From: Deltaproteobacteria bacterium CG11_big_fil_rev_8_21_14_0_20_42_23
GTDB lineage: Bacteria > UBA10199 > 2-02-FULL-44-16
Assembly (NCBI GenBank): GCA_002796345.1
Contig: PCXC01000004.1
Coordinates: 1-44,180 of the forward strand
DNA length: 44,180 bases
Direction of reading: 5' to 3'
Shown piece by piece: positions 7,766 through 15,195 of this stretch (the stretch's first letter is position 1; each line of letters starts with the position of its first letter). Below the pieces are notes generated by a model that did no database searches, had not been told where the DNA came from, and saw only the letters and a program-made list of their open reading frames with translations. The translations under genes and the position numbers were made by a program.

Positions 7766-10053
7766 GGTTGCTCCTTCGAGAATTGTTTGTGATCTTTTCC
7801 AATTTTTTGAAGATATGCAATCATCGCCAACAATTCACTCTCACTGGAAGTCCTTATCCCTTGCGCTTTTAAGCCTTGTGCAATTTTTTTGGCCTGATCT
7901 TTTGCATTGATTGGAGCAAGGTAAATATCTGCATCAGTATAAGGCACTCCAAGTTGCTTCATCACTTTCACGCGATGAGAAAGAGTATCGAAGTCAACGT
8001 TAGTTTTTTCAAGAAATGCATACGAAGGCATGAGCGAACCTTGTGATGTAGAGCGAGGATCTACAAGATGCTTGTAGTGCCAGAGATCTGGATATTTTCC
8101 ACCAACGCGTTGTAAATCTGGGCCCGTGCGTTTTGAACCCCATTGAAAAGGATGATCGTACATCGATTCCCATGCTTCGGAATATGGACCATAACGCATT
8201 GTCTCGGAAACAAGCGGACGCACCATTTGCGTATGGCAATTGTAGCACCCTTCGCGCACATAAATATCACGGCCCACCAATTCAAGCGGCGTGTAAGGCG
8301 TTGCTGCATGCTGAAACGATAAAGCATCTTTGCTCATAAGTGGCGGAATAATTTCAGCTGCTCCACCAATGAGAATGGCAACAAGCACAAGCGATGCAAA
8401 CAGAAAGGGTTTCCCTTCAAGAGCCTCATGCCATGATTTTCCGCCTGGCCTGTCTATTTTTTTACTCACCATAATTACTGCAGCTACAATCAACACCGCA
8501 AAAGCAAAGAGCACTAAAAACGATTGCACAATACTTTTACTGGCAAGCAAAAACAAAAGCGCAAGCCCCACCACAACAAGACAAAACGTTGGACTCATCA
8601 GCAAACGCTTTGTGCTCACTTCCTCTTGTTTTTCTTCAACAATGACATGCACCACTCCATCTACTGCCCGTCCGGAAAGTGCCGTACGCACTAGGTTGTA
8701 GGCCATGAGAATAAAAGTGAGGAGAAAAAGTGAACCTCCAACAATGCGAAGATAATACATATTGTGAGAAGCGATAATCGATTCCAAAAAGTTTGGATAC
8801 GTTAAGGTTCCATCGGCAGAAAGCGCTCTCCACATCAAGCCTTGAGTAAGTCCACTTGCATACATGGCGGCAACGTAAAGCAAGATGCCAATGAGCCCCA
8901 CCCAAAAATGGAAGTCTGCCATCTTTTTCGAATACAACTTGGTGTCGAAGAGTCTTGGGATAAGCCAGTAAAACATTCCCGCTGCCATAAAACCATTCCA
9001 ACCAAGCGCTCCAGCATGAACGTGAGCAATAATCCAATCGGTAGAATGCGCCAGCGCATTGATGGACTTGATGGAAAGCATAGGCCCTTCAAAGGTGGAC
9101 ATTCCATAAAACGTGATGCCTGCTGCCAAAAATTTCACCACAGGATCGGTGCGGAGCTTATCCCACGCACCTCTAAGCGTGAGCAAACCGTTGATCATAC
9201 CACCCCAGCTTGGAGCCCAAAGAGCAACGCTAAATACCATCCCTAAAGTTTGAGCCCAGTCGGGAAGTGCAGTGTACAAGAGGTGATGCGGCCCGGCCCA
9301 AATGTACAAAAACACTAAAGCCCAAAAGTGAATGATGGAAAGCCGATAAGAGTAGACGGGTTTTTCAACTGCCTTGGGCATGAAGTAATACATAATTCCC
9401 AAAATGGGCGTAGTGAGAAAAAATGCCACAGCGTTGTGACCATACCACCACTGCACCAACGCATCTTGAGCTCCAGAAAAAATGGAGTACGACTTAAAAA
9501 AATCGAGGGGAAGACTTAAACTGTTTACAATGTGAAGCACCGCGACGGTAATAATCGTGGCAATGTAAAACCAAATTGAAACATAAATATTTTTTTCATT
9601 TCGTTTTTTGAAGGTCCAAAAAAAGTTAATGGCGAAAACAACCCACACTACAGCAATGGCAATATCAATGGGCCATTCAAGCTCTGCATATTCCTTCCCT
9701 TGGGTGATGCCCATTGGGAGCGTGATTGCGGCTGCTACAATAATAAGCTGCCATCCCCAAAAATGAATTTTGCTTAAAAGATCGGAGGCCATTCTGGTTT
9801 TAAGTAAGCGTTGAGTGGAATAATAAATTCCCGCAAAAAGCATGTTGCCCACAAAAGCAAAAATAACGGCATTGGTATGCAACGGACGAAGCCTTCCAAA
9901 GCTCAACCACGATGTATCAAAGTTGGCTTGCCAAAACGCCAGCTGAGCCGCAACAAGCACGCCAACAAGCATGCCCACAATTCCAAACAGAATGGAGGCA
10001 AAAATAAAATACCGCGTTACACTGTCGTTATAAACTATCTTCGTTTCTCTCAT
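7762..10053 (-). CDS. ccoN: Fused cbb3 oxidase subunits I and II (CcoN-CcoO)
   Basis: A 763-residue fusion of the catalytic heme-copper subunit CcoN (residues 1-480) and the monoheme cytochrome CcoO (about 540-763). CcoN ligands are visible: H59 in RPLHTNAVIF (low-spin heme b), H206 in WWYGHNAVAF, the CuB pair H256-H257 in AGPHHLLYT, and H344/H346 in AHVHAGALGWNG. CcoO carries the heme c site GCYNCHTQMVRP (603-607) and the Met region LMPSYAFL. Start: an upstream in-frame codon would add 12 residues, but the ATG at 10053 has AGGAAG at good spacing. It overlaps the end of ccoS by 26 bases. CcoNO fusions occur in several phyla, so this is uncommon but not unique. Confidence 0.96.
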   Translation of the reverse strand: MRETKIVYNDSVTRYFIFASILFGIVGMLVGVLVAAQLAFWQANFDTSWLSFGRLRPLHTNAVIFAFVGNMLFAGIYYSTQRLLKTRMASDLLSKIHFWGWQLIIVAAAITLPMGITQGKEYAELEWPIDIAIAVVWVVFAINFFWTFKKRNEKNIYVSIWFYIATIITVAVLHIVNSLSLPLDFFKSYSIFSGAQDALVQWWYGHNAVAFFLTTPILGIMYYFMPKAVEKPVYSYRLSIIHFWALVFLYIWAGPHHLLYTALPDWAQTLGMVFSVALWAPSWGGMINGLLTLRGAWDKLRTDPVVKFLAAGITFYGMSTFEGPMLSIKSINALAHSTDWIIAHVHAGALGWNGFMAAGMFYWLIPRLFDTKLYSKKMADFHFWVGLIGILLYVAAMYASGLTQGLMWRALSADGTLTYPNFLESIIASHNMYYLRIVGGSLFLLTFILMAYNLVRTALSGRAVDGVVHVIVEEKQEEVSTKRLLMSPTFCLVVVGLALLFLLASKSIVQSFLVLFAFAVLIVAAVIMVSKKIDRPGGKSWHEALEGKPFLFASLVLVAILIGGAAEIIPPLMSKDALSFQHAATPYTPLELVGRDIYVREGCYNCHTQMVRPLVSETMRYGPYSEAWESMYDHPFQWGSKRTGPDLQRVGGKYPDLWHYKHLVDPRSTSQGSLMPSYAFLEKTNVDFDTLSHRVKVMKQLGVPYTDADIYLAPINAKDQAKKIAQGLKAQGIRTSSESELLAMIAYLQKIGKDHKQFSKEQP

Positions 10054-10216
10054 GGGTATTTTCTTCCTTTCCCTGATATAATTCGTCATCTAGTGGCATA
10101 AGCGACAGTTCATCACTATGATCTAAATCATGATTTCTGCCTGAGTAAACAAAAAGAAGCACCGCTCCCAAAACAAGCACAAAAGAAATAAACAAGAGCA
10201 AAACGATGATGTTCAT
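10028..10216 (-). CDS. ccoS: cbb3 oxidase maturation protein CcoS
   Basis: CcoS, 62 residues, is a small single-pass membrane protein needed for cofactor insertion into cbb3 oxidase. It has an N-terminal transmembrane helix (residues 2-24) followed by the family-typical sequence YSGRNHDLDHSDE (SG...DLD). The ATG overlaps the ccoI stop (ATGA), and the 3' end overlaps ccoNO by 26 bases, so ccoI, ccoS and ccoNO are translationally packed. The codons for NHDLDH also form the palindrome ATGATTTAGATCAT, which matches the FNR-type box in the ccoI promoter region. Confidence 0.93.
   Translation of the reverse strand: MNIIVLLLFISFVLVLGAVLLFVYSGRNHDLDHSDELSLMPLDDELYQGKEENTHERNEDSL
10118..10131. promoter_or_regulatory. 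Candidate internal FNR-type box upstream of ccoNO
   Basis: ATGATCTAAATCAT fits the FNR/Anr/FixK pattern TGAT-N4-ATCA. All 14 bases, including the spacer, are identical to the palindrome at 12548-12561. Its centre is about 71 bases upstream of the ccoNO ATG; a class II site at -41.5 would put the transcript start near 10083, leaving a leader of about 30 bases. It lies in ccoS coding sequence, so protein constraint could explain it. Confidence 0.45.
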
Positions 10217-12510
10217 ATTTTCCTCTTCATCTTAGAAAAACTAAGGGCAATAACCAAGAGTGAGCTTGTAGGCATTAGCACCGCACACAAGAGCGGATTC
10301 ATAAGCCCTGCAAGGGCCAGCCCTACTGCTATTAGATTGTAAACCGCCGCGAAAAAAAGATTGAAGCGAAGCACTGCGTAAAAACGTTTCGCAATATCAA
10401 ACATTTTTGGCAACCATGCCAAGGAACCTGAAAGAAAAAAGAAATCTGAATCCTCCAGTAAAAAAGTTTTTTCGCCCAACGGAGTTGTGGAAAGAAAAGC
10501 ATTCGCAAAAGCTTGCCTATCGTTTAAGCCATCTCCCAAGAAAAGTGGGTACGTGCCTGCAAGTTGTGAAACAAAAGCCGCCTTTTCTTCTGGCTTTTGC
10601 TCACCGAAAGCATGTTGTTGTGAAATGCCCAGAGTACTTGCCATATGCTGAACTCGATTTTGCTTGTCTCCGCTCAGTAAAAAAACTTCGTATCCTTGTG
10701 ATTGAAGTGCTGAAAATGATTGTGCCGCATCTTGTAAAACATCTTCTTCAAAAAGAAATTGGGCCCTAACCTTGTCATCAATACAAAAATCAACTTGGTA
10801 TGAAAAATTTGTTTGCGCTTGTGATCGGCCTAAAAAATATTTTTTCCCTTTTTCAAAAATGAGAATACCCTCTCCAACCCGCTCCTCTACTGCTTTATCT
10901 GCCCATGGAAGTTTTTTGAGGGAGAGATAATGGTACAAAGCCCTGCTTGCAGGATGCCTACTTTTTGAAACCATGTGGTACAACACAGCCTGGTCTTCAC
11001 TGCTTAACGATTCAAGTTTTTCCGGATTGAGCAGATACAAATCACTCAACGTAAGTGTGCCCGTTTTATCACAAACCACACTTTTTACCTTGTGAAGGTT
11101 TTCAAGCAGATCATTTCTACGAACGAAAACACCTTCCGCAATCAGACGTTGGTTGGCAATACTTCTCGCCAAAGGAATGGCAATGCCAAGGCTGCAAGGA
11201 CAAGTGACCACCAAAATGGAAATCATCACCGGAAGCATAAGGGCTGCATCAAGAAAAAACCACAGTACCCCTCCAAGGCTTGCAGCCACCAACACAAAAA
11301 GTACGTAGTATTTACTCACCACTTGCCAAAGGGCAGAAAGCTCTTCTTCTTTTTCTTGCTTAAAAAAAGTTTTCCAAAACTGTGCATCATAGCTTGAACA
11401 TGCAGCCACTTTTGCGGCTTTAGCGCTGAGCAAAATACTTCCTGCTTCAATCAATTCACCCGGAGAAACAAGCACAGCTTCACTTTCCCCAGTTCTGAAA
11501 CTTTTGTTTATCTCAACCGCTTCCTCTCCGCACAGCGAACATTGAACGGGAAAAACATCTCCCGTTTGAAGAAGTAGAAGATCGCCTGCAACAAGCGTGT
11601 TCACACTGACCTCGCACAATTGTGTTCCTTCAATCTTTTTCACTTTTTCTGCAAAGTCATACTGCTCATTCAAAACGCGTGATCGATTTTTTGCCACAAA
11701 ACGATGCTGAAGATATCGGCCCACCAGCATAAGGGCGATAAAAATATTGAGCGTATCAAAATAGAGTGCAGAATAGTGATGCTGCCAGGAAGCATAGATG
11801 GAACCTGAAAATGCCGCCACGATACCAAGCGCAATGGGTAAATCGAAGTGAAGAACGCGATGCTTTAGCGCCAAGAAAGCTCGCGAAATAAAATATGTTC
11901 CGCCCACAAAAAAGGAAACAAACGAAAGAAAAAAGTTGAGTTTTGAAAAAAGCGAAAACAACAACGCTTCATTTTGGTTGAGGCCAAGATAAAATGAGAT
12001 GGTCAGAAACATCGTGTTCATCGCTATGGCAAGGCAGATCCCCATACGAAGCAAGATCGATTGATCTCCAGATCTTTCTCTCTCTTGAAGTGGAGCCGTG
12101 CGATAACCAAACTCTTGCAAACGCAGCAGAAATGCCGTCACATCAACTTTTTCTGGAAGGAAGCGAAGGTGCAGCTCTCCTAACGAACTATCAACTTTCA
12201 CCTGAAGATGCGCAAACTGTTTGGCCAGCTCTTTTATCAGCCACACACATGCTGCACATTGAATGCCTTCAAGCGAAAGGTGAAGTGAACCTGTTTTGAA
12301 ACCATCCTGCTCTTGGAGCCAATCGAAATTTCTCTTCCGGGAAAAATAATGCACGAGCGGCAACGTTTTTTCATCCTTCAGCTTGTAAAAGCGCTGCAAG
12401 CCTGCATCGTGCAGCAGCGTATACACCGCTTCACAGCCAGCACAACAAAACTGGCTGACACTTCGCCTGGCAGGGATAGCTTGTGAGCAATGTAAACAAG
12501 GTGCTGGCAT
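10213..12510 (-). CDS. ccoI: Copper-translocating P1B ATPase for cbb3 assembly (CcoI/FixI)
   Basis: CcoI, 765 residues, exports copper toward cbb3 oxidase assembly. The N-terminal metal-binding module has C5-x2-C8 and C22-C23-x2-C26. A heavy-metal-associated domain follows with C85-A-A-C88, as in GIQCAACVW. The catalytic core is complete: TGES at 340-343, the CPC ion-binding motif in VVTCPCSLG (437-439), phosphorylation site D481-KTGT, the HP motif (SRHPASRAL) and the hinge GDGLNDRQAF. It heads the leftward cco operon and its stop overlaps the ccoS start. No Shine-Dalgarno precedes the ATG; a TATAGG hexamer lies 13-18 bases upstream, so the leader may be extremely short. Confidence 0.96.
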   Translation of the reverse strand: MPAPCLHCSQAIPARRSVSQFCCAGCEAVYTLLHDAGLQRFYKLKDEKTLPLVHYFSRKRNFDWLQEQDGFKTGSLHLSLEGIQCAACVWLIKELAKQFAHLQVKVDSSLGELHLRFLPEKVDVTAFLLRLQEFGYRTAPLQERERSGDQSILLRMGICLAIAMNTMFLTISFYLGLNQNEALLFSLFSKLNFFLSFVSFFVGGTYFISRAFLALKHRVLHFDLPIALGIVAAFSGSIYASWQHHYSALYFDTLNIFIALMLVGRYLQHRFVAKNRSRVLNEQYDFAEKVKKIEGTQLCEVSVNTLVAGDLLLLQTGDVFPVQCSLCGEEAVEINKSFRTGESEAVLVSPGELIEAGSILLSAKAAKVAACSSYDAQFWKTFFKQEKEEELSALWQVVSKYYVLFVLVAASLGGVLWFFLDAALMLPVMISILVVTCPCSLGIAIPLARSIANQRLIAEGVFVRRNDLLENLHKVKSVVCDKTGTLTLSDLYLLNPEKLESLSSEDQAVLYHMVSKSRHPASRALYHYLSLKKLPWADKAVEERVGEGILIFEKGKKYFLGRSQAQTNFSYQVDFCIDDKVRAQFLFEEDVLQDAAQSFSALQSQGYEVFLLSGDKQNRVQHMASTLGISQQHAFGEQKPEEKAAFVSQLAGTYPLFLGDGLNDRQAFANAFLSTTPLGEKTFLLEDSDFFFLSGSLAWLPKMFDIAKRFYAVLRFNLFFAAVYNLIAVGLALAGLMNPLLCAVLMPTSSLLVIALSFSKMKRKI

Positions 12511-12545
12511 ATTTTGGGGGAACCTATAGTTTTTTCTCTTTTGAA

Positions 12546-12563
12546 CTATGATCTAAATCATAG
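12546..12563. promoter_or_regulatory. FNR/Anr-type operator between ccoI and TauE-like gene
   Basis: CTATGATCTAAATCATAG is a perfect inverted repeat of 7 bases around a 4-base spacer and contains TGAT-N4-ATCA, the core of FNR-family operators. It lies in the 85-base divergent gap, with its centre about 44 bases from the ccoI ATG and 41 bases from the opposite ATG. Oxygen-responsive control of cbb3 loci by FNR-type regulators is well established. No fnr gene is in the window. Confidence 0.7.
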
Positions 12564-12595
12564 TAAGCAAAGAAAAAAGAAGCCAAAGAAGAAAA

Positions 12596-13258
12596 ATGAA
12601 CGAACTCTGCCACCACATCAGCACCAACATTCCACTCACTCTCTTCGCCTTTTTTCTTTTAGGGCTTGGAGGAAGCCTGCACTGCTTGGGCATGTGTGGG
12701 CCGTTATCAGCTTTGTTTATTGGGCCACAGCAAAACAGAAACACCTTCATCTTGGCTAGCTATCATTTTGCACGCCTCTTAAGCTATGCACTTGCAGGTG
12801 CTGTGCTGAATGTTTTTGGCCAAGGCTTGCAGCAGTTTTTTGTGCATCTCCCACTCAAGTGGCTTGTTGTTATTCCCCTTGCCCTTTACGCTTTTGGCCT
12901 TCAGCTGAAAGCGCCGCGCTTTGTATCACGTCTGCAACTTTCGCTTTTGAAGCATCCATTGTTTGCTTCCGCTCAAGCAAGGGCAATGCTGCTTGGAAGT
13001 TTCTCGCCGCTTCTTCCCTGCGGCTTGCTGTATGCCGCGCTGGCAAGCTCACTTCTGGCAAGTTCTGCACTTCAAGCTGCTATACTCATGGCAAGTTTTG
13101 CCTTGGGCACCATTCCCTTGCTTGCCCTTGGACAAGCTGGCCAATATTCTCTTCACAAAAAACTTGATCCCCACAAATACAGATTGGGCTTGCGTTTGGC
13201 GGCAGTCTTTGCTATCGGCGTTCTACTTGGTTTGGGGAGATTATTGCCTGGTTTTTAG
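12596..13258 (+). CDS. DsbD_2/TauE-SafE-like membrane protein of cbb3 loci (COG2836 type)
   Basis: A 220-residue polytopic membrane protein with about six hydrophobic segments. Diagnostic motifs are LGLGGSLHCLGMCGPLSAL near residues 22-40 and LLPCGLLYAAL near 139-149, the paired Cys-containing signatures of the DsbD_2 / COG2836 family. Members of this family are commonly encoded beside ccoGHIS genes and are thought to take part in copper or thiol handling during oxidase maturation. It is divergent from ccoI and shares the FNR-type box, which supports co-regulation. The Shine-Dalgarno is weak (GAAGAAAA). The exact substrate is not known. Confidence 0.88.
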   Translation: MNELCHHISTNIPLTLFAFFLLGLGGSLHCLGMCGPLSALFIGPQQNRNTFILASYHFARLLSYALAGAVLNVFGQGLQQFFVHLPLKWLVVIPLALYAFGLQLKAPRFVSRLQLSLLKHPLFASAQARAMLLGSFSPLLPCGLLYAALASSLLASSALQAAILMASFALGTIPLLALGQAGQYSLHKKLDPHKYRLGLRLAAVFAIGVLLGLGRLLPGF

Positions 13259-13268
13259 TTAAAAAAAT

Positions 13269-14195
13269 ATGAGCAACTTCTTCAGCGTCCACAATCTCAT
13301 TCACAGAGATACAGCTTTCACGCCTGGCATTGCACTTAGTCATGCTCTTCACTTGCGCAGTCACCTTGCGGGTGAGCGAATACTTTCTCCCACGTCTCTT
13401 AAAGCAAGAGCTCAGCCAATCACTCGTTTGTTTGAAAAAATGGGGAGGCCAGATTGGCTGAATGAAGACCACTTTTACCTGCTTCACAGTCAATCACCAG
13501 AAGAGCGTGCTCACTTTTTCACTAATAATGTTGCAAGGGTTTTAAGGCCTCTCTTTGACAAAGCTTTAGTCGATAGTGTTGCAGGAGCATTTCATCCCAA
13601 TGCTGAAACTTTTTTGAAGCAGCAAAAAAGAATAGCTATCCCCTTTGATCTGCTTGCCCAGTCTATCCAAGCGGGGCTTATTACGTTAGCAGGCGCAGTG
13701 ACGTTTCTCACCGGAACTTTGCAGCATATTGATCATTTAGCACATCTTCAACGTGAGCAAGCGAGGCCAAAGTTCGAGCCCGTTCAATCTCTATGCGTTG
13801 TGGGAATGGCAGCAGGTATAAACTTTATTGCGGAAGGCGCAGCTTGGCTTTACTTGCTTTCTCCACTTGCTGCTTTGCTTGGTTGCGATTTTCTCCCTCG
13901 CCTGGTTTTTTCTCACTTCCTTTCACAACATCTCAAGCTTGATGAACCTGTGAGGAGCATACAAACCAAAGCTCACACAACACTTACTCAACTACGGGAA
14001 CTCCATGGGGAGGGAACTCTGTCTGGTTATTTTCCACAACAAGCACTCATTCCTACCTTACAGATAACGGCTAAAGGAGACATACCACTCCTTTCCATTT
14101 CACCTGAGGTTCATCAGGGCTATGTTCCTTTTCACCATGGCCCTCTCGTATATGGCGGACTTTATCTTAAACAAGCACAAGCCCCGGAAAGCTAG
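13269..14195 (+). CDS. Unknown membrane protein, tandem paralogue A
   Basis: A 308-residue protein not assigned to a known family. Hydrophobic residues 172-206 probably form one or two membrane helices; the flanks look soluble and helical. It is paralogous to the next gene: LFEKMGRPDWL (54-64) matches LFAKMGQPGWL, the segment at 88-106 beginning VARVLRPLF matches VARPLQPVL, QAGLITLAGA (134-143) matches QAGLLSEVGA, and GPLVYGGLYL (291-300) matches EPIVEGGLYL. There is no signal peptide. It begins 10 bases after the TauE-like gene with no Shine-Dalgarno, so it may be co-transcribed with and coupled to that gene. Confidence 0.78.
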   Translation: MSNFFSVHNLIHRDTAFTPGIALSHALHLRSHLAGERILSPTSLKARAQPITRLFEKMGRPDWLNEDHFYLLHSQSPEERAHFFTNNVARVLRPLFDKALVDSVAGAFHPNAETFLKQQKRIAIPFDLLAQSIQAGLITLAGAVTFLTGTLQHIDHLAHLQREQARPKFEPVQSLCVVGMAAGINFIAEGAAWLYLLSPLAALLGCDFLPRLVFSHFLSQHLKLDEPVRSIQTKAHTTLTQLRELHGEGTLSGYFPQQALIPTLQITAKGDIPLLSISPEVHQGYVPFHHGPLVYGGLYLKQAQAPES

Positions 14196-14270
14196 ATTCT
14201 GCTTGATTTAGCTGTGTCTTATCATTATGCACACCCACCTTTAATAAAGAAATAAAGGACGTAAGCGAAG

Positions 14271-15149
14271 ATGGCGGTTCAAGCATTTCACTATCCACGG
14301 TTCAATGCCACTCAGGTTCTTCCTCATTTATGTGTGGGTGATACTCTAAAAGATGCGCTTGCGTTTAGACGCAAGACGCTCGAAGCCATTCAAGGAAGAC
14401 GCCCCTTCGATCTTGCAGAACGGCTCAATCCACTTGCATCGCTCTTTGCCAAAATGGGGCAGCCAGGATGGCTTACCCTTCCCAACACGCTAGAGCATAT
14501 GGATACCCCAGCAAGCTTTGAGCGTTTTTTTGCCACTCGCGTTGCAAGACCACTTCAGCCTGTTTTGCATCGAGCTCTTATACGAGAAGTGAGCGGCATC
14601 ATGCCCCGTATCACTGATGGTTTTATTGATTTTCTCCACTCAACAAACATAACTCCCAAACGTCTTGCAGCTGCAGAGCAAGCTGGGCTTCTTTCTGAAG
14701 TGGGAGCAAATCTTTTTCTTCGAGGTGTGCATCGAAGATTTTGTTTCGCTGCAAAATCAGAATTGCTGTATCGCTACCTTCTCGGCGGAATGGTTGGTGC
14801 TGCTGCGGGTTATGGCAGTAAAGATCTTTTGAAAACAACTGCCATTGCCAGCTTTCCCACTTCATATTTTGTGCTAGCGCTAGCCATCACCATTTCTTTG
14901 GGTTTGGCACAAGTGCAAAGAGCTCCCAAAACATTTTTTCATAGCCTTCCCCCAAAGGAAAAAAAGTTCGTATTAGCTTTTCTAAAAGCAGCCAGAGAAA
15001 GTGATATGAATCTTCTTCCACAAAAATGGTTTATGGAGCGGCGCAGTCATTGGAGCTTATATGCATTTCCACATCCAGATCTCTCTAGAGACCCAAAGAA
15101 AAATGAACCCATAGTTGAAGGTGGATTGTATTTGATAGAAGGGTCGTGA
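14271..15149 (+). CDS. Unknown membrane protein, tandem paralogue B
   Basis: A 292-residue paralogue of the preceding gene, sharing the K-M-G-x-P-x-W-L motif (61-68), the VARPLQPVLHRALIREVSG block (91-109), QAGLLSEVGA (137-146) and the C-terminal IVEGGLYL. Two hydrophobic segments at about 168-182 and 196-214 suggest a membrane hairpin with both ends on the same side. An AAAGGA Shine-Dalgarno lies about 10 bases upstream. It is separated from paralogue A by 75 bases and is followed closely by a Rho-independent terminator, so it ends the transcript. Function unknown; duplication with strong divergence suggests a fast-evolving lineage-specific family. Confidence 0.8.
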   Translation: MAVQAFHYPRFNATQVLPHLCVGDTLKDALAFRRKTLEAIQGRRPFDLAERLNPLASLFAKMGQPGWLTLPNTLEHMDTPASFERFFATRVARPLQPVLHRALIREVSGIMPRITDGFIDFLHSTNITPKRLAAAEQAGLLSEVGANLFLRGVHRRFCFAAKSELLYRYLLGGMVGAAAGYGSKDLLKTTAIASFPTSYFVLALAITISLGLAQVQRAPKTFFHSLPPKEKKFVLAFLKAARESDMNLLPQKWFMERRSHWSLYAFPHPDLSRDPKKNEPIVEGGLYLIEGS

Positions 15150-15165
15150 TGTTCCTTTTGACCAG

Positions 15166-15185
15166 AAAGTGCCTGGCACTTTTTT
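15166..15185 (+). terminator. Rho-independent terminator after the paralogue pair
   Basis: AAAGTGC (15166-15172) pairs with GCACTTT (15176-15182) around a CTG loop and runs into six T residues (15180-15185). It lies 16 bases after the stop of paralogue B, between convergent genes. Confidence 0.75.
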
Positions 15186-15195
15186 GATCTTTTGC

